This document shows positions 56,201-62,879 of a stretch of 64,000 bases of DNA, in pieces (within the stretch, counting starts at the first letter, position 1; each line of letters opens with the position of its first letter). The position numbers and the translations under genes were made by a program. The notes beneath the pieces are model-generated. The model saw only the letters and a program-made list of their open reading frames with translations. It was not told where the DNA came from and made no database searches. The DNA lies in the NCBI GenBank assembly GCA_021014325.1, contig CM037457.1, positions 5,376,721-5,440,720 on the forward strand, read 5' to 3'. The DNA is from Plazaster borealis (lineage: Eukaryota; Echinodermata; Asteroidea; Forcipulatida; Labidiasteridae).

Positions 56201-59200
56201 AACAGTGACGAAATGTTCTTGTATCTTTTATATTTTCAATCAAGGACTCCAAGGAAAAAGTCAGCTCGAAAAAACCCTTTGAAACAAGACGTTGTGGATG
56301 ACACAGACAGTTCCTCAGAAGACGGAAGGATACATCAGTCTCCAAGACATAAACACAAGAAGCGATTCATAATCAATGATGACAGTGATGATGAAGAACT
56401 CAATGATTGCGGTAAGAGTTGTTGTCCCCAGAATGTTTCTTGTTTATTTTAAAATATCAAGTTAAAAACCACAAGGGAAGCTGACTGGTTAAATTCTAGT
56501 TATTTAAAATTCACACACAGTCAGTTTCTCTGTTGGCTTGTTAAATGATATTTTAAAATAAAAAGTTGCATCCCCTTTAGGTGATTCCTCTGCTGCTGCT
56601 TCCCAGGTTGTAACGTAACCTTGGGTGTGATCCCTGGCTACAATCGTAAGTGTCTTGCCAAAGAACACAAGTGCCATAACCAGGATTTGAACCGACACTC
56701 TGGGAAGCGGATGAGCGATGCAAGAAAGCAAATCCATTGTGACCTGGATTTGAAACCCTATTCTAATGACTCGACCATCAGTCTGGTGAGCTAGAGCGCA
56801 TTATTAACCATCACCATACGCCCAGACGGAAATTCGGTTTTGTTTTCGAAACATAGATACTATGTTAACATAGAGCCTTGGAGACATTGGAAAATGTCAA
56901 TTCAGGTCATGACCTGTACTTTTTGTTTGAGTGGATGTAGGTCAAATCTTGCGGCCGCTGAGGGCATTGTGGTACAAGCCGCTATGGTCTCTAAAGGGTT
57001 AATAAGAATGATCACAAATCCCGCTTTTTTTGTGTGTATCCTTGCTCAGATTGTCCACATGATCTGAATGTAAATGATAACCATATCAATTTTGCCAAAG
57101 ACGTCCAAAAGTTGTCAGGAATCATAAAGGTATGTATGAAATGTTAAAACCAAAGGATTTTACAAACATCAAATTAAATCTATAAAGATAATGTTGTAGG
57201 TTTTCAACCACCCTACTCTTGGTAACATTTTCCAATGAGTTGACCCACCATTTGAAACTGTTGTCCGAGCGGTCAAGCACACTGGACCCAAGATATGGTG
57301 TTTCTGACCAGCAGAGTGTTGGTTCGAGTCCCGGTCTTGACACTTGTGTTTTTTAAGCAAAACGCTTTCCATTATTGCTTCATCGCCCTTTGGATAGGAT
57401 GTTCAGCCGTTGGTCCCATGTGTTGTGTTATACGCGTAAAAGAACCAAGTTACACTTAGCGTTAAGAGCAAGGGGTTTGCCTCGGTGTTTTCTGGTATGG
57501 TTGGCTGCAGATTGCGCCACAGCACCTTGTAAGCTGTTAAATGGTGCTATATAAATAAATGGGTCTTATATTTCAAACTCTCTCTACATACTGTAGCGTT
57601 GACCAGGGGTTGCGATGTACACAGCTTTAAATGACACAAGAATACTAATAACTGGCTTTTCTGCCCCTTGTTCCGGAGCTTTTAATTACTCAACAAGTCC
57701 TGACTTTTACACGTAGAAGAAGGCCGAAGCCAGAGGACGCCCTCTATGGGGAGCGGGTTTCCCCGATCGACCAGCAGGGGCAGCCAGCAGTGCTCCGCAG
57801 TGGAGTCGTGCTGGCGCCCCCTACCGGTCGATCGGCACCGTCACTGCAATACCTTGTAGAAAAAATAATGAGTGCTTTAAAGGGTCTGTATACGTATGGT
57901 AATTACTCATAAAATTATGGCGATAAAAACTTACTTGGTAAGAAGTACAGCAGCTTCTGATAGTATAAAGCATTTTGTGAAACATTTCACTTTGAAGTAA
58001 TGTGGTTATGTAAAAAGATTTCAGTTTTGATCCAAAAGAAAATTGAATCTGAGAAGCGATTCTTTCGGAAACGTTTCTCAGATTGTGTATTCCAATTGCA
58101 GATTATTCTTCCTGTGTGGACATAACTGCTCCAGATTTTCGGCAATATCTCAAAAACGCCACCACCTTTTGAAATGAAATTTGCATGGTTTAGTTTTATG
58201 GTATATATCTACAACTATAAAGGATTGAAACAAACAGTGGGTTCCAATTACCGATCGTATACAATCCCTTTAAGACAACCATCGGGTGTGGTAAAGCGCT
58301 GTATTAGAACCGTGTATTATTAGCTGTGCACAGAACTTTGCAATAGTGTTTAGATGATCTTCCCAACGAATGAACTAGGCAAGCTCCCACAAGGGGATAT
58401 AAACATGTGTAATACTGCAAAGGTGCGTTAACCACATGAAATATATTGCAGGCTGGCGCTTTGAGACTCCCGTAGATAAGAGCTGAGTATTAGTAAATAT
58501 TATGAATATATTGTTATGTATTTCCTTGTAGAATATATATATATACTGTATTATTTATTAGACGTTTTCTGTTACATTTCTAGATTTTTTGGTTTTATGA
58601 GAGGGATCACTACTTTTATTTCTGACTCACTTTTTTGTTTTTTTAATTTGCCATCAAATACCTTTTTACATCACTAACCGGTATCTTTTTTCCCCACATC
58701 TTTGTGCACAGGGAGCCATGAAGAAATATTCCGTTTCAGAAAAGACAGTAGCACAATATCTCTACATACATAGTGGAGATGTAGCACAAGCCTTGGAGCA
58801 TATGGAGACACAGGAATTGCAAGAAGGTATTGTAGGAAAAATGCATCATTGCTTTATGGAAGAGCCAATTACAAATGAATTCAAATCCTCTAGTTTTTAT
58901 TAAATAAACCATCCACGGCAACCTGTTAAAATTCAACTTCAGCGGTCATGTTTAAAGGTAGGGTCAGAGATTGTTTTTTGTCGTACTGATTTATTGGCAA
59001 AATTGTAACGAAAGATACAATAAAAGTCACATGTAAAAGTTTTAGCTGAATACAGTGTCTGCTGTGTCTGCTTGCAGAGAAAACAGCAAAAATCTGTCCT
59101 GTATTTTCACAAGAACATCAAATCCATCCATGTTGAGCGAGGTGGCAGCAGGGTACCAACCACATCTCTGGCTGCAGCTTTTGCAAATGGACACCAACCC

Positions 59201-62200
59201 AAAGAAATCTGAGAAGCCATTCATGCATTAATCCAGGCCTCGACAATTTTTTTTCTCTTACTTGCCCGATTGGGCAAGCTTTGGTCGCAGATCGGTTGCC
59301 CGAACTTGCCCGGCAAAAAGAGACACAATTGAGACATGCATTTTTAGGAATTTATATCAGAAATGTAAGTGTCACTGTCAACATTGCCGAACCTCGACTT
59401 ATGTATGATTTTTTAATTGACAACATAGGCTTCATAGAATAAATAAACATGTCAAATTTGTACTTGCGTTCGTTTCATACATACAACGTAAACTCCGTCA
59501 TTCACGCACACTCACACTGCATGGAGCACTGCTGACGACATGGACATTTTATGCTTGCACCGTGCGTGCACGTGACGCCGAGTACCCGCCATGTATTTTT
59601 TCCCACGTTACCAGTACTTCACTCGGTCCACCGCCTTACCAATAAGGTGGGGACGAGGGAACCAGGAATACAAGGTTGTTTCCTTGGCTCCCCCTCGATT
59701 TTACATACAAATGCAGGCATGTAGTAAGGAAACCAGTGTCAGTTAAGATGGCGCAACACACGCACGACGACAATAATATACAGAGTGGATTTTTAGATGC
59801 TTGGAGCTGTTAGAACACTTTGAAGGAAATCACCAGAGGAATAAAACGTGTTTTTTTTATTTAGTATTAAATAACTCATTAGTGTTTCAAAAAGAGCACT
59901 TGCCCAATCGGGCAGACCATTCAGACGTCCGGGTAGCCCGACAAAATTTCACCGTGTCCCGGGCTATCGGACAGGCGATTTGTCGAGGCCTGCATTAATC
60001 GTTTATCAGATTCGAATGTTTTTGGGTGAATATTTTCTCAAACCATATTACTTCGAAGGGAATCCATTCTCAAAATAGTTTATACTTTCAACAGCTGCAG
60101 TGCTTTTCACCAAGTGTGTTTTTATGGTCGTACATTTTTGGAGCAATTACCAATCTATGACCCTACCTTTAACAGAAATCAATGGCAAACTGTTTATTTA
60201 TTGTCAGGGCATTTGTTCACATTCATTAAGGGCTGGATTGTTGCATCCAAAATAAGCTATGTGCTATTTCCTCCACCATGTAATTTTTTTCTCCGAAAAT
60301 TGGTACTGGTATGAACTTTATGTCAGTGCGAGGTTTTAGAGTATTTTTTTGGAGAGCAATCAGGTTTGCTCAGTGGTTTCTTTCCCTGCCTTGCACCTCG
60401 GTGGCTCCGGTTCGAATCCCACCTCAGACCGAAGCCCAAATATTTATTGGGTTTTCAGTCCCTACCTGATTGCAGTGGGGTTTTCCTCCTACATCTAGAA
60501 AAGGGGTTTTGTCATCGTCATCTCTACACAGGTATATTCAGGCCCACGGGTTACAGTGCCAGTCACTTATGGGGATCCCTCAGTTTCCTTACCAGAATGA
60601 TTGGAATATTTAATGGCACCAGTCTCTCTTGACAAAGGCTATTGTTAAAACGCCTAAGGATAGCAAAAACTATGTCCAAGTCTGACTGACTGTCTAGTTC
60701 ATTGCTTCGCACAGATATATGGAAACTACTGCCTGCCTAGATTGTTCAGTTGGCTTCAAATTTAAAGAGGAAGGGATGTCAAATTCAATTTAGTGATGTT
60801 CTCATTTTCCAATAGATAGAGCCCTCATAAAAGTGGGGGAAAATTATAAGTCTCTATCCTCACCATGTTAAAGTGGTGTAAATTGCCATTGTATTCAATT
60901 TCCAGTGCAAAATTTGTCAACATTCAAAACATCCAATGAAATCATTCTGAGAAAAATGGGTTTGTAGGCCTACATTTTTGTACAGGGATGATTTTGTTCA
61001 TTCCTGACTTTCGATGATATTCAATCAAAACGGCCTTGAATTTGACCTCTTGACTAACAACAAATTTCTCCTTGGAATGTAAAGACCCATTAGTTGTTGA
61101 AATCCAATGACGATGTTTCAAATTTCGCTCTGAAAAAGTATCGAAGGGTATCGAATACAAACGCAATTTACACCATTTTAACGGGAGGTTATAATAGAGA
61201 CTTGTAATTTTTTCCCCACTCACATGAGGACTCTATTTATTGGAAAATGATTACATCACAAAATTGAATTTGACATTTCCCTTCCTTTTTAAGGAAAGTC
61301 CTGTATTAAAACCGGTTTTAAAATGGAATCAGACAAAGAGAATGTCAGGACGGGTGGTTTAACAGAAGGGAAGAGAACTGGTTATGAATAGCTTCAAGGT
61401 TTGTGAAATCATTACAAAAAATTTGTACGCCGCGAGTCTCACTTTCAGCCATGTTAGACTTTTTGTATTATTGACAATGTGCATGTAACGTTTGGAGCCT
61501 GTCTATTTTGTGCGCGCATCCATCACGTGAAATCCCACGTTGGAATCCGGACCGTGATTTGCTTTCAAAATGCATTTTATTTAAGGAGTAAAGGTGGGTG
61601 TATTAGTTTAACCAAACAACGATATTAACACCTTAAAACTCTCTTAAGGATCTAAAGAACCAGGAACTTGTATGATATTTTTTTATATTCGGATTGTTTG
61701 TAACTTCAAAGGCACTCTATTTAAAGCAGTATCGACTTTCAGCTTACCATGCCAACTAACCGTCCATTGGAAAAGTGTTAGAGGTCATGATACCTTGCAT
61801 AACTGTATCATATTTATAAAGGCGGGTGTTTTTTCAATAAACATTGATAAAAAAGTATTACATATAGTAAGATTAAGGTTTTCGTCTAATGTTTCTGACA
61901 TGATATTTTGTATACACTGTCACAGAAACAAGCAGTCAACAACAAACCGTTGACCTGTGCTTTATACAGTATCTCTGTGGAGCATGTGCACGTGTAATGT
62001 ACGAGCTTCGTGCAAAATGAGACCAGACTATCTGTAATGTAAAACCGGTTTTAAAATGGAATCTGACAAAAAGAATGTCAGGACGGGTGGTTTAACAGAA
62101 GGGAAGAGAACTGGTTATGAATAGCTTCAAGGTTTGTGTAATGTTGGGGATGGTTGGTAGGAGGGTGGGTGGTGGGCCTTGAGGTGACAAAGTCTGATTT

Positions 62201-62462
62201 TTTTATTATTATTATTATTTTTTTTTTTTTTTTTTTTTTGGGGGGGGGGGTCTTCCAAGGAAGCACCTTTTACCTTTAATTTATAAGAATGCTCTAATAT
62301 CTGATGGTTTATGTCCCGTTTGTTTTAGGTGAAATGATTTGGTGCATAGAGGATGACGACGCCTTGATAAGTTTGAACCCACAAGCTATAAAGAAACTCA
62401 TCAAGAAGTTTGGCAAGGCAGAGGTTATGAGGCGTCAAGCATTCTTTGCTGATAGGGAGTGA
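41162..62462 (+). CDS. TERF2IP: TERF2IP / RAP1 homologue (shelterin), 12 exons
   Basis: Twelve exons join in frame to 528 aa (human about 399). Residues about 14-97 form a BRCT domain (FFIRPSETK, GGIVSSKLVGSEADWI, ISNDYIKAKFINDCI, PLDAYR). Residues about 119-182 are a Myb-type domain (DDLSILTYIAKH, NQIWKTMEWFK, HSWQSMRNRFLKKL). A long polar linker (about 185-430) has a basic patch (PRKKSARK) and acidic runs (NDDSDDEEL). Residues about 430-528 are the RAP1 C-terminal domain (VAQYLYIHSGDVAQALEHM, IWCIEDDDAL, AIKKLIKKFGKAEVMRR). In vertebrates this protein joins telomeres through TRF2, bound by its C-terminal domain, and limits recombination there; a cytoplasmic NF-kB role is also reported. The start ATG has A at -3 and G at +4, with an in-frame stop 36 bases upstream. 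The extra length is all in the linker. Splice choices are inferred; domain order and exon phases agree throughout. Confidence 0.95.
41338..41727 (+). mobile_element. TTAA MITE family A, copy 3 (TERF2IP intron 1)
   Basis: Ends TTAAGGGTCTGTATATG and GTATACAATCCCTTTGAA, with the right TTAA mutated to TTGA. Confidence 0.85.
42277..42332 (+). CDS. TERF2IP: TERF2IP exon 2
   Basis: 56 bp encoding ARGGIVSSKLVGSEADWI. Acceptor ACACTGTAG, donor ATCAA|GTAAGA, phase 0 to 2. Confidence 0.92.
42385..43075. mobile_element. TTAA MITE family D, copy 3, with nested element
   Basis: Family D blocks (AGTCTCTAACCTCATG; ATTGGGAAAATGAGTGC) flank a 42735-42995 insert. The insert begins TTTTGAGGCATTGCATGGTG; its start motif also occurs at 16602. 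Confidence 0.65.
43385..43600 (-). mobile_element. tRNA-derived SINE, family 3
   Basis: On the minus strand the B box GGTTCGAATCC is followed by GGGTTTTCAGTCCCTACCTG and GGGGTTTTCCTCCCACATCT. A plus-strand relative is at 60365-60720. Confidence 0.7.
43886..43990 (+). CDS. TERF2IP: TERF2IP exon 3
   Basis: 105 bp encoding LRAEGDRIISNDYIKAKF through LLPLDAY, closing the BRCT domain. Acceptor CTTCTTACAG, donor TACAG|GTAATA, phase 2 to 2. Confidence 0.93.
44156..44733. mobile_element. GGGCCC MITE split by TTAA MITE family B
   Basis: The outer element runs GGGCCCAATTTCATAAAGC to GCTTTATGAAACTGGGCCC. 44291-44676 is a complete family B element (TTAAAGGCAGTGGACACTA to its inverse AGTGTCTTTAA). Confidence 0.88.
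44850..45027. mobile_element. GGGC-type MITE, decayed
   Basis: AGGGCAAAATTTCTTAAAGC at the left and GGCTTTATGAAGTTTTGCC at the right; the middle has TGCTTAACACATTTGCTAAGC. Confidence 0.6.
45190..45790. repeat. Hairpin and direct duplication, TERF2IP intron 3
   Basis: 45264-45300 holds a perfect 15-bp stem (GCAACAAGGTCGTAT). About 45540-45622 and 45712-45790 are direct copies (CGTAAGGGAAC, GTGGATGGATATTCAG, GAACGTTGG). Confidence 0.75.
46074..46852. mobile_element. TTAA MITE family D, copy 4, with nested family B (copy 2)
   Basis: The outer element runs TTAAAGAGGGGCTTCGAGG to CTGAATTTGACCTTG then TTTTTAA. The inner one, 46379-46752, runs TTAAAGGCATCGTACACAT to GTGTTCAGTGCCTTTAA. Confidence 0.85.
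47007..47072 (+). CDS. TERF2IP: TERF2IP exon 4
   Basis: 66 bp encoding LRSERPKSPSPSSTISNTST, a Ser/Pro linker between BRCT and Myb domains. Acceptor CTTTCCACAG, donor CCAGG|GTGAGT, phase 2 to 2. Confidence 0.85.
47097..47640. repeat. 19-bp tandem array, about 22 copies, TERF2IP intron 4
   Basis: Units of the form ATGCAAACACTAGCCCGGC run 47200-47632 with a steady 19-bp step and sub-variants (CCAGC, TCGGTG, CATCG). A truncated family F MITE (47097-47200) leads directly into the array. Confidence 0.95.
47714..47967. mobile_element. GGGCCC MITE with a second one nested
   Basis: Two left ends (GGGCCCAATTTCATGAAGC at 47715 and GGGCCCAATATCATGG at 47785) share one right end, GCTGTATGAAATTGGGCC. 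Confidence 0.7.
48297..48408 (+). CDS. TERF2IP: TERF2IP exon 5 (Myb helices 1-2)
   Basis: 112 bp encoding RQYYTKNDDLSILTYIAKH through IWKTMEWFK. Acceptor TTTTTCAAAG, donor TTTAAG|GTAACC, phase 2 to 0. Confidence 0.94.
48580..48750 (+). mobile_element. TTAA MITE family B, internal fragment
   Basis: TTTTTGAGAAAGAGGTAATT through CACAGGCTTGTTATTTTATG matches 46509-46690. The ends are missing. Confidence 0.75.
48785..49115 (+). mobile_element. tRNA-Leu-headed SINE with a different body
   Basis: Head GTCGTGGCCGAGCGGTCTAC and ACTCAAGT loop, but the body reads CAGCCAGGGGTAAATGGGTA and AAATGACCCAGTGACC instead of the family 1 body. Confidence 0.7.
49362..49719 (+). CDS. TERF2IP: TERF2IP exon 6 (Myb helix 3 and linker)
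   Basis: 358 bp beginning ITDHSWQSMRNRFLKKLERH (third Myb helix), then a Ser/Ala/Gly-rich linker. Acceptor ACCCTGACAG, donor CAACAG|GTAAAG, phase 0 to 1. Confidence 0.94.
50084..50223 (+). CDS. TERF2IP: TERF2IP exon 7 (linker)
   Basis: 140 bp with SDSEFDKYLIAEAERTSREM, a likely charged helix. Acceptor CTTTACAG, donor GCAAAG|GTAAAA, phase 1 to 0. Confidence 0.9.
50379..50710 (-). mobile_element. TTAA MITE family A, copy 4 (TERF2IP intron 7)
   Basis: Reverse orientation: TTAAAGGGATTGTATGCG at the left and GAGTAATTACCCTTTAA at the right. Confidence 0.85.
51089..51500 (+). mobile_element. TTAA MITE family C, copy 1 (right end lost)
   Basis: It starts CTAAAGGAAGGGTCATAGA. A perfect 40-base palindrome lies at 51248-51287. 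Confidence 0.75.
51501..52480. other. Gene-free part of TERF2IP intron 7
   Basis: 51945-51990 carries GCCTGACGTTTGGACCCTAG and GTCTTTCTCAAAGGC, a phrase type I associate with retroelement ends (Penelope-like), unconfirmed. 52060-52200 is purine-rich. Nothing coding. Confidence 0.4.
52481..52605 (+). CDS. TERF2IP: TERF2IP exon 8 (acidic linker)
   Basis: 125 bp encoding SKQAETETVPILDSKDI through NAPKKSPV. There are two in-frame acceptors: GAATTCAG before 52481 and CCAAACAG before 52490, differing by three residues. Donor GTCAG|GTCAGT, phase 0 to 2. Confidence 0.82.
52703..52800. repeat. Inverted repeat with C-run and G-run arms
   Basis: CCCCCCTGCCCCCCTTTCAA at the left mirrors TTGAGCGGGGGGAAGGGGG at the right, with AATGTTG/CAACATT in between. 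It is a strong hairpin and G-rich on the plus strand. Confidence 0.7.
52880..54520. repeat. 87-bp tandem array, 11 clear copies, TERF2IP intron 8
   Basis: GGGCTTGGTCAC-type starts at 53295, 53382, 53471, 53559, 53645, 53732, 53818, 53905, 53993, 54080 and 54171 (steps 86-91). Diverged GGTCTTAGACC-like units extend on both sides. Confidence 0.95.
55096..55546. mobile_element. Three abutting 150-bp MITEs (family H)
   Basis: Each has inverted ends of the type GGGCCGATTTCACAAAGAGC: 55096-55245, 55251-55401 and 55402-55546. The first lies in the opposite orientation to the next two. Confidence 0.8.
55567..56211. mobile_element. 645-bp element with repeated TTTTCACGAA motifs, next to TERF2IP exon 9
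   Basis: Terminal inverted repeats TCGTCACCGTTTTCACGAAG (one mismatch). Five or more internal TTTTCACGAA(C/G) copies, e.g. 55757, 55851, 55892 and 55965. It ends 33 bases before exon 9. Confidence 0.8.
56245..56411 (+). CDS. TERF2IP: TERF2IP exon 9 (basic/acidic linker)
   Basis: 167 bp encoding TPRKKSARKNPLKQDVVDD, then HKHKKRFIINDDSDDEEL and NDC. The basic patch may be a nuclear localisation signal. Acceptor TTTTCAATCAAG, donor TTGCG|GTAAGA, phase 2 to 1. A transposon ends 33 bases upstream of the exon. Confidence 0.88.
56412..57049. other. TERF2IP intron 9
   Basis: 56660-56700 carries ACCAGGATTTGAACCGACAC, a box-B-like minus-strand SINE remnant. 56973-57003 is a single reversed match to the 35-bp minisatellite unit at 14775-15314. 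Confidence 0.5.
57050..57129 (+). CDS. TERF2IP: TERF2IP exon 10
   Basis: 80 bp encoding CPHDLNVNDNHINFAKDVQK and LSGIIK, the first helix of the RAP1 C-terminal domain. Acceptor CCTTGCTCAG, donor ATAAAG|GTATGT, phase 1 to 0. Confidence 0.88.
57262..58325 (+). mobile_element. tRNA-Leu SINE copy 7 with two insertions
   Basis: Head TGTCCGAGCGGTCAAGC and GGTTCGAGTCCCGG; the body runs to about 57590. A GC-rich insert (about 57600-57835) with a CGATCGACC/GGTCGATCG hairpin follows, then the SINE tail, then family A copy 5 (57877-58272), then the tail remnant GGTGTGGTAAAGCGCT. Confidence 0.75.
58712..58826 (+). CDS. TERF2IP: TERF2IP exon 11 (RCT domain)
   Basis: 115 bp encoding GAMKKYSVSEKTVAQYLY, HSGDVAQALEHM and TQELQE. 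Acceptor TTTGTGCACAG, donor AGAAG|GTATTG, phase 0 to 1. Confidence 0.93.
58952..60172 (-). mobile_element. TTAA MITE family C, copy 2, split by a hAT element
   Basis: Ends TTAAAGGTAGGGTCAGAGA and CAATCTATGACCCTACCTTTAA-type. The interior matches copy 1 in reverse. Confidence 0.88.
59234..59992. mobile_element. 759-bp hAT-type non-autonomous element with exact 8-bp target duplication
   Basis: Terminal inverted repeats CAGGCCTCGACAA and TTGTCGAGGCCTG; CATTAATC lies on both sides (59226-59233 and 59993-60000). No transposase frame. Confidence 0.92.
60365..60720 (+). mobile_element. tRNA-derived SINE, family 3, plus-strand copy
   Basis: TTTGCTCAGTGGTTTC and GGTTCGAATCCC are the A and B boxes. 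The body GGGTTTTCAGTCCCTACCTG matches 43385-43600 on the other strand. Confidence 0.75.
60762..61292. mobile_element. TTAA MITE family D, copy 5
   Basis: TTAAAGAGGAAGGGATGTC to GACATTTCCCTTCCTTTTTAA (near-inverse ends). Interior as in copy 1. Confidence 0.85.
61306..62138. repeat. Direct repeats of about 100 bp flanking 633 bp
   Basis: 61306-61405 and 62040-62138 match closely (AAAACCGGTTTTAAAATGG, then AGAATGTCAGGACGGGTGG). The ends are not LTR-like. TERF2IP intron 11. Confidence 0.85.
62196..62250 (+). repeat. (ATT)n / poly-T / poly-G run
   Basis: ATT repeats, then about 23 T, then 10 G, shortly before TERF2IP exon 12. It is a likely assembly and polymerase trouble spot. Confidence 0.9.
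62329..62462 (+). CDS. TERF2IP: TERF2IP exon 12 (RCT domain end, stop)
   Basis: 134 bp encoding EMIWCIEDDDALISLNPQA, KKLIKKFGKAEVMRRQAFF and ADRE-stop. Acceptor GTTTGTTTTAG. This is the domain that binds TRF2 in vertebrates. No canonical AATAAA was seen before the downstream tandem array. Confidence 0.95.
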
Positions 62463-62879
62463 GCTGATTTCTCTAGGAGGAGCTTGCTGATGTCAATGGT
62501 TCGGATTTGATCAAATAAGTCACCCGTTTTTTTGAAGCAACCTGCCAGCTAATACAACAGTCATACAAATTATCAATTCTCATACTGTATATAAAAAAGA
62601 GCCTTGCAATCATTTGAAGGGTCGTGTTTATATGCCAGGCTCTGCCATTTCACTTTCCAGCCCTGGATGTCGCAGTTGGAATGAGGTTTTGTTTTGCCTC
62701 AAAAATGACCTTGGAAAGAGTGCACGTTTTGATACCAAGGGGAGAAAAACAGTGGAGCTCATAACGTAGTGGAAGTGTTTTATTTGTGACGCTATGAGAA
62801 CAATTTGTTAAGCCCTCATACAAAAGAGAATCTGGAGGATTCATCCTCTAGACCAGTAGAAGACCCAGGGTCCCAGGTC

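Noticed and set aside
56144..56452. ORF running into TERF2IP exon 9, as a separate gene
   Set aside because: Its 3' half is exon 9 of TERF2IP; the 5' part is transposon end. Kept only as an alternative-exon idea.
61306..62138. LTR retrotransposon
   Set aside because: Direct repeats lack TG/CA ends, primer-binding site, polypurine tract and any gag/pol frame.
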